Source: Bifidobacterium myosotis (GTDB taxonomy: Bacteria; Actinomycetota; Actinomycetes; Actinomycetales; Bifidobacteriaceae). Taken from it: a stretch of 64,000 nt of DNA. The stretch covers positions 152,451 to 216,450 of the forward strand of contig NZ_MWWW01000013.1 of the NCBI RefSeq assembly GCF_002259745.1. Direction: 5' to 3'. A model generated the notes under the pieces. The model did no database searches. It saw only the letters and a program-made list of their open reading frames with translations, and had not been told where the DNA came from. Positions within the stretch are counted from its first letter, which is position 1. Each line of letters starts with the position of its first letter. Both the position numbers and the translations under genes were made by a program. This document shows positions 57,222-64,000 of this stretch, one piece after another.

Positions 57222-60200
57222 CTATGCACGGACATGGTGACCGCGTTTCCTAGAGCCGGAGCTTTCCCGCAGGTACCATGCCGCGCCCAACCCGAGCAGC
57301 GTCGCCGCAAAAGCCGCGATCCACAGCGTTCCGCGGCCGCCAGCATCCGGGAGCGTCATCAGCGAGTTCGTCACCTTGGCCACGTATTCCTTGTTGTCAT
57401 AGGAGACATCGACGTGGTAACCGGCTTCGGTGGGCGTCTTGTCGTAGTCCTTGGCGAACAGGCCGCCGTCATAGGTCATCGCGATCTCCTTGACGTGGTA
57501 CGTGTAATACCGCACGATGTCGTTACCGTCGTCATCCTGTCCATCCACGAACGCGATGGGAAGGCCAGAGACCTTCTTGCGCCATGTTTCGCTCCACAGC
57601 GAACCGTCGGAGGAATCCAACGTCACGTTCCAGGGATTGCCCTGCGTGACCGGCTCACAGCTCTTGCCACGGCACACGATTTCCTTCGGTGTCACCGTAT
57701 TGCCGTCCGCATCCGTGTACGTCACGGTGATCTGCAAGGTGATCGACTTCGGACGGGACAGCACCTTCCCCCTGTCGTTCCACACCTTCTGCAGCGTGAT
57801 GTCAACGGTCTGGCAGCCGTCCTCGCCGCAGGGGTCCTGGCCGTCGTCCGGCTCGGGGGTGAGGCCGCCGTTGTTGTCGGTGACCGCCACATCGAGCATG
57901 AGCACGGCCTTCGCCGCGGAGACGTACACGCCGAGCGGCGCGGCCTCGTTCTTGATGCCCGTGGACGACGTTCCAGTATTCAAGCCGCCCACATTGTTGG
58001 CCATCACGGCGTCCTCGTAGTCGGAGAACTGCTTGATTACGGTATTCTCCGCCAGATGAGCCACGTCATAACGGTTCAGGTTCAGCGTGAGTACGCCTGC
58101 GGTATCGCTCGCCGTACCATCAGCCTTTGTGGCATTGTCCATGTGCGATCCGTAAGTGAACTGCTTGCTTTCTGCAGTCAACGCATACGACCACGTCTCC
58201 GGCACATCACGATAGATGTGGTAGGTGTTGCCGTTGCCTTCGATACCATGCACAGTATTGAAGTCGTATACGGATTCGAGATTCGTCCTGCCGGAGAACG
58301 GGCCGACCAGACCGGAAGCGCCACGAATCGTATCCGCATAGGTCATGTCGTTGTTCTCAAGCAGACCCTCGTCGTTCACGGCCACGAAGCCGCCTGCGTA
58401 ACCGGTCTTGCCGGTACCGTCCGACCCTTGGGTGGCGTCTCCGCCGAACACGTCATAGCCGTCGGCGATGCCCTGCACCGAAGAGGTTGCAATCTTCGTG
58501 CGATTGGCCTTGATCAGCTGGGCGTTGATATTGCTGACGGAATCAGAGTCGACGCCATCCTTCGAGCAGCCGACGCTGATCTTGGAATCGCCGATGAAGA
58601 TGTATGCGGTGTCTTCGGTGTCCGTGCCGGTCTTATCGAGGGCAACGCCGATCTTCAGCCCAAGCAGGTTGACATACAACGCATTGCCGTCGGTGAACAG
58701 CTCCAAATCGATGAACTTGGTCAAGGGGCCAAACAACTGGTCTTTATAATGACTCAGATTGTTGCCGATATTCTCGATCTTTTCGACGTACAGGAGCTTG
58801 AGCAGCGGATTGATGATCCACTTGACCAGCAGATTCACCAACGCGGAGTTCGCTTTGGCGTCCACCAGATACGCTTTCGCGGTCTGTCCGGCGAAGCCGC
58901 CGGCGAGTTCGCCGCTCGATGCCTTCTTGAAATTGGTCACCGAACTGCCTGAGATGCGGGAAAGGTCGGCATAACCGGCGAAACCTGCGGCGATCTCCTC
59001 ACCCTTGCGATGAGTGGCATCAGTCAACGATTCATCACGACCATAGTCCTCACCGTTATGTGTAGCGGTGACGGTAAAGCCTGCGCTGATACCAGCAACC
59101 GAGGAATCCTCCACATGAGAACCCCAGATGTCCATAACGCCGGCGGTCAATCCGGCAAGTACGGAATCGGCGGCTGTCACCTTGTCGGCGCTCACTGTGC
59201 CTGACTTGCCGAGATGGCCGATGAAACCGCCCGTGTAGTTCAGGCCGGTCACGCTGTTGAGGTTGGTGACCGTGGACTTCTTCACCGAACCGTTGATGAG
59301 CGCACCGCCGAAACCGCCGGCGGCACCGGTGAAACGCGTGCTATCGAGCATGCCATAGGTTTGGGCTGTATGCGCGTTGACCTGAATGCCATCCGGCACG
59401 CCGGCCACGCGACCGTCGTAGATGAACACGCGGAAGGCTTCCAGCACACCGATATTGCCGACCTTGAGCAGTTTCAGCACCAGGTTGGTGTCGTCACCCG
59501 TGCCGGCGGTGTTGCCGCCGACCGATGCCACGCTGGATACGTCGGCCAGGCCGAAGAAGCCCCCGGCGTATTGGCCGCCTTCTACGGCACGCAGGTCGGA
59601 TACGGTTACTGCAGCGGGATCCTTAGATACGTCCGCGGCGGTTCCTGCGCCCTTGGCCGAATCCTTGTCTCCGAGAATCGCAGCCTGCAACGAGCCGGCA
59701 AACCCACCGGCATTGATGGCGTACTGCACATTGCCCTGTTCATCGGCGTAAGCACTCTCAACGGTATAACCCCAGTCGCTGCTGTCCGCACTTACATGTG
59801 CACCGCGAATGGTCACCACGGTGGCCTGCAGCACATTGATCAGACCGCCAGGGTTGACGTCCTGAATGAGCTGGTCAATCACGCCCTGGAGGAATCCGCT
59901 GGATGCATTGGTATTCACGTCGGCAACCGAGCCGGATGTGGCGATGCCCACATAACCGCCCACATTGTTGCGGCCGGAGACCTTACGCAGATTGGTCACA
60001 TTCGCACCGGCAGCCGCACTCGCCTCGGCGCCATCGGCCAGCGTATTGCCATCGGCATCGCGGTCGCCCCAGATCTGGGCGCCGACCGCCAAACCGACAT
60101 AGCCGCCGGCATTACCAGTGCCATGAGTGATATCCGTACCTGTGGCCTCGACCTTCATGCCCTTGCGGTAGCCATTGACGCTGGAGGATTTGGCGACAGG

Positions 60201-63200
60201 GACAAACACCTCGGCCACGCCAAGCAGTTGGGCCAAGCTCAGGTTCAGGCCCTTCTCCCCCAGCAGCTGCACGGATCCGAACTGGGCCGCCGTACCGGAT
60301 TCCATGGTGCCCGCGTAGCCGCCAGCCGCACGCATGGCGGACACGGCTTTCACGTCCAGCGACTGGCCATCGGTAATGGTGCCCGTACGCATCAGGCCGA
60401 CGTGACCTCCTGCTACACCGGAATCCAGCAGATCGGCATCATTGGAGTATTCGCTGCGGCCTGCCACCACATTGAAACCATAGATGTATCCGTCAAGCTG
60501 ATCAGTGGAGGTTATGGTGCCGGAGTTCTTGATGAGCTCTGCGAATTCCTTGCCGTATGCGCCATTGATGCCTACGGCTTTCACCCATGCCTGCCACGTG
60601 GCGAGGTCGAGATTGCGCAAGGGGCCGGTGACTTCCGAATGCTCTTCGGTGGGATACGCCATCTTCAAGGCACCCAGCAGATTGTTGACCTTGATAAGGC
60701 CGAACAGCAGGCTGAGATTGCCGGTTTCGGCGGTATCGGCCGATTCCATGAACCCGGTGAAGCCACCGGCGAGTTCTGCGCCATACACCGAACGGATACG
60801 CGCGGCATATGCCTTGCGCTTGGGTCCGCTATACCCGTTGTCGTCGTTTTCGCTTTTCCAGCTGGAGCTGTTGTTGCCCCAGATGTGTCCGCCTTCATTG
60901 TGGCCCACGTAGCCGCCGGCCATACCGCGGCGAATGCCCGCTTCCGAAACGGCTTGCGCGCGAATCGCGGCGCCACATGGCACCGCGTCCGTGGAGGAGT
61001 TGCGAATCGTCGGCACGAAGTCCTGCAATACGGACGCAAGAGCCTCATCGGTATCGACCAGTCCGGACAGTATCGAGGAATGCTCTCCAAGGATATCCGC
61101 CGCATCGCCCGGCGCGATTCCACCGGCATAGCCGCCTGCCGTGATCTGACCGATGATATAGGAGAAGTTATGGGAATTGGAATCCTGGATATGCCCGCCC
61201 ATCACACGGCCGGCGAAACCGCCGGCTTCTCCAAGAGGATTATCCGCGCTGCCTGGAGTGGCGGTTCCATCGCCAACAACCGTATTCTGTTCGCTTGTGT
61301 CGCTGGCGATGACCGAATAGCCGGCCGCATCACCGGTCACGTCGGAGTGTTCGATGGTGGAGACCACCACCGAGAGCACGCTTGCCACACCGTCGAGCGT
61401 CAGGTTCTGGCCGAGCAGGCTCAGGCCGTTGCCCACGGAGGCGGCAGAGCCGATGTCCATCTTGCCGATGTAGCCGCCGGCGTAACGCTTGCCGTCAATC
61501 GCATACGCGCTCTTGGCGGCATCGAAGTATGACGACCCGTCGGCACCTTCAAGAGCTTTCGGCTCGGTGACCTTGGTGTAGCGCAATTGCGTCACATTGG
61601 AATGAGAAACCTGCACGCCGGAGCCGTAGCCTATGAAACCGCCGGCGGAGCCGGACTGCGCATCAGTCTGATCGAGACGGTCAGCGGAAACGACAAGACC
61701 CGGGTTCTTCGGATCGCTGATGGCATTGCCGCTGGCATCGGCTGCTACCGTTGTCGCATCGCTTTTCACGGAAGCGTACGAGATGTACGGCACATAGCCT
61801 TGCACCAAATCCACCAGATTGCTCAACTGCACGGTGCCGAGTTTGCCGAGCAGACTGATGCCACCCTTACCGGCAGAGGCAAGCGCACCGGATACCACCT
61901 TGCCGCCGAAGCCGCCTGCATATGCGCCGCCGGCAACATGGTCGAGATTGATGACCGCGGCGTAATCGTCCGCAGCGACACGCGTCTGAATAGCCTGCAT
62001 CGCCGTGTCTTCCAGTTCCTTGCTGGAGAACTGGTTGACTTTGCCGCTCTGCAGGTCACCTGCAAAACCGCCAGCCGTATCGGCTTCCACATAGCCACCG
62101 TTCACGTAAGACACGGTGGTGTCCTTGTAGTCCGGGATCAGATACGGCACTGCACCAAGCAGGTCGTCGATGGAGATGAGCGAACCGGTCAGCGGATTCT
62201 TCAGCGCCTCCGAATCATCGGAATCGCTGACGGCTTCCGCCAGGCCACCGGTTGTCGAAAAGCCGACGAAACCGCCAGCCATGCCGTCCGACATGGTGCT
62301 GTCTGCGATGACGGACTTGAGGTTCGCAACATGGCTTTCACGGGTTTTCGTGCTGTTCGCCTGACCGTAGAAACCGCCTGAGGCATAGGTGTTGGTTTCA
62401 CCGTTGGCGTTGCTGCCTGTCGCCTGAACAGTGAAGCCGCTTGCGATGCCGGTCACATTGGAATGCGCCACTTCCACAGAGGAGTATTCGGCGACCGAAA
62501 GCAGACCGGACAGTTTGACCAAGCCAAGCAGGTTCAGGCTGTTCGCACCAACAGTGTCTCCCGGACCGGAAAAACCGATGAAACCACCAGCTTCTCCCCG
62601 TGCTTCCACACTGGTCAATGCACTCAGATTCGTGTTGGTGATGTCACCACCGGTAGCGCAACCGATTGCACCGCCAGCCCTATAGTCGCCCGCCTTCACC
62701 GACCATCCATCCTGGATGCCTTGCACGGTCACGTTGTCAACGGTGAATGGCGCGAATTGATCAAATTTCTGGAGCATGGTCAAGTCGCCGATTTTCACGA
62801 CGCTGTTCAGCAAGCCTGCGACTGTGGTCGGCTGAAGATTGCCTGCAATGCCGCCTGCATATGAACCATCAGCCTGGATCGAACGCAACCCCTTGACGAC
62901 AGTTGAACGCTGCTGCGGGATGGCACGTGAACTGTCGTATTTCCAGAATGACAGATCTGCGATACGTTCCTGAGTCGAATCGGCGATAATCGTGCCCGAG
63001 CCATCGCCTATAAGACCACCGGCGTAGTCACCCTGAGAGGTGACGGTGATGTCGCCGTCCATCTGCGCGCCAAGGACAACGGACGGATTGACCCCGGCGA
63101 TGGTCAGCAAAGCGCCGGCGCCGTCGGGATTGGTGCCAAGCAGTTTGGTGAGGATACTCGTGAGGTTTTTGACCAAAGAGGTATCGGATAGCTTCTCATC

Positions 63201-63523
63201 CGAATCGGTTCCCGCTTCCAAACCCCAGCCGGCTGAAGCTCGACCGGTAAAACCGCCAGCATGGGATGCCGTAGCGATGATATTCACAGCTGCGCTTAAG
63301 GAATCATTGATCGCATAGGCATTCGCCAAGCGTCCTGCGAATCCGCCCGCATAGTTTGCTGCGGTAATCTCCACCTGGCCCTGGCCGCCGGTCACGCTAA
63401 GGGACGACTCTTCGATGAGGCTTTGCGGGCGCAATGCGGAAAGAATCGTGATGCCCAATGATCCAAGCAGACCGCCGACTTCACCGTTGCGGCTCACGCC
63501 GACGAATCCACCTGCATATTTCC
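57222..63523 (-). pseudogene. Giant pilus tip adhesin, 5' part removed by an IS insertion
   Basis: About 2100 codons remain. The frame runs unbroken from 63523 to the stop at 57222 but has lost its start and signal peptide. It is read directly into the IS end, where an in-frame TAG appears. The only early start inside the remnant is a GTG at 63497. The body contains roughly 27 copies of an AGGF(A/I/V)G motif about 60-85 residues apart (for example YAGGYIGK, EAGGFIGFS), typical of long beta-solenoid adhesins with GLUG-like units. The C-terminus has a Cna B domain (VDITLQKVWNDRGKVLSRPK to YDNKEYVAKVTNS), then LPDAGGRG, a membrane helix and a basic tail. Function should be lost unless the IS excises precisely. 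Confidence 0.85.
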
Positions 63524-64000
63524 GGCGCTATTGCTGTTTTCGTGGGTGGTGGTTCGTGGTTGAGGTGTTGGGGGAGTAAGAGAAGAGCGCTTTCCGGGTA
63601 GGATGTTTTCGACCAAGATAAACACACAACCGCAAAGCGCCTGATGAACAGCTTATTCAAACGTCTTCTCAACGTCAAAGGCATGGTCGTCGAGGATGTT
63701 CGCATCGTCGATGGTCCCATGCGTCCCGAGCCCGTGCTCGAGGTGCGGGTGCGCCCGCGCGCGGGCATGCTCAGGTGCTCGAGGTGCGGGCGGAAGCGTC
63801 GTGGCTATGACCGTGGCGGCGGCGTGCGTCGTTGGCGTCACCAGGATTTCGGCTGCTGGCGGGTCGAGCTGGTCTCCATGATGCCGCGCGTGGACTGCCC
63901 CGGGTGCGGCGTGGTCGTCGCCGCCGTGCCGTGGGCCGAGCCCGGTTCGAGGTTCACCCGGGACTTCGAGGCGGAGTGCGCGTGGCTGATGACGGTCGCC
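63524..64000 (+). mobile_element. ISL3-family insertion sequence, left part (cut by window edge)
   Basis: The pilus adhesin homology stops abruptly at 63523. From 63524 the sequence GGCGCTATTGCTGTTTTCGT begins, the likely terminal inverted repeat, and the transposase gene starts 120 bases in. The 8 bases just before it (63516-63523, ATATTTCC) would be the target-site duplication if the family rule of 8 bases holds. The right end lies outside the window. Confidence 0.8.
63644..64000 (+). CDS. ISL3-family transposase, N-terminal 119 residues
   Basis: The gene runs off the window. The visible part opens with MNSLFKRLLNVKGMVVEDVR and contains the N-terminal zinc-binding region of ISL3 transposases: CSRCGRKRRGYD, WRHQDFGCWRVEL and VDCPGCGVVVAAVPWA (two CxxC pairs), followed by the helix FTRDFEAECAWLM. 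The DDE catalytic part is not in view. It is transcribed opposite to the interrupted adhesin gene, so it does not read into the pilus operon. Confidence 0.9.
   Translation, partial: MNSLFKRLLNVKGMVVEDVRIVDGPMRPEPVLEVRVRPRAGMLRCSRCGRKRRGYDRGGGVRRWRHQDFGCWRVELVSMMPRVDCPGCGVVVAAVPWAEPGSRFTRDFEAECAWLMTVA

Overview
The window looks like a high-GC Gram-positive chromosome and most likely a Bifidobacterium, probably of the longum/breve group. This rests on gene content rather than any database search: an argCJBDFRG cluster, a 956-residue NAD-dependent DNA ligase, a YkoE-type ECF transporter behind a TPP riboswitch, polyphosphate glucokinase, DUF3043/DUF4191 proteins, a sortase-dependent pilus locus and an ISL3-type IS. 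Most genes are GC-rich. The left 5.9 kb, especially 3.7-5.9 kb, looks clearly more AT-rich and is probably acquired.

1-5.9 kb is a Type I restriction-modification locus. On the minus strand, RHH protein, GIY-YIG/DUF4357 protein, hsdM and hsdS (cut by the left edge) overlap by a few bases each. Next to them sit a plus-strand half-size hsdS, a tyrosine recombinase and a second minus-strand half-size hsdS with no start codon. A 22-bp repeat in all three hsdS copies and a 39-bp inverted repeat in the two half genes mark it as a recombinase-shuffled specificity locus.

5.9-16.6 kb: a membrane protein with its YtrA-type GntR regulator, then the arginine genes argC-argJ-argB-argD-argF-argR and a separately promoted argG. 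Palindromic ArgR-type operators lie upstream of argC and argG. No argH is present. 15.7-21.2 kb: a translation cluster (rRNA/tRNA methyltransferase, pheS, pheT, DUF4190 membrane protein). 21.3-24.6 kb: a thiamine-precursor ECF transporter (S, fused double ATPase, T) with recognisable promoter and TPP riboswitch.

24.7-38 kb is largely housekeeping: M20 dipeptidase, DUF3043, dihydrolipoamide dehydrogenase, DUF4191, glnA, a CHY zinc-finger protein, a CDF transporter, ligA with a long lineage insertion, and an Mrp-type ATPase. 38-52.8 kb is less well understood: a 1204-residue protein of unknown role, a multi-spanning membrane protein coupled to a short arylsulfotransferase-like protein, an ABC ATPase with a degenerate signature motif, a 12-unit 21-bp repeat array built as two opposed arms, an aminotransferase, ppgK, a nitroreductase, a cluster of short inverted repeats, and a family 2 glycosyltransferase.

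52.8-64 kb is a sortase-dependent pilus operon on the minus strand: giant tip adhesin, major pilin, class C sortase and an accessory wall protein. An ISL3-type IS sits inside the 5' part of the adhesin gene, removing its signal peptide and probably separating the operon from its promoter. The most unusual items are the hsdS shuffling locus with its RHH/GIY-YIG partners, the 21-bp opposed repeat array, the truncated but catalytically complete arylsulfotransferase, and the IS-broken pilus operon with atypical sorting signals.
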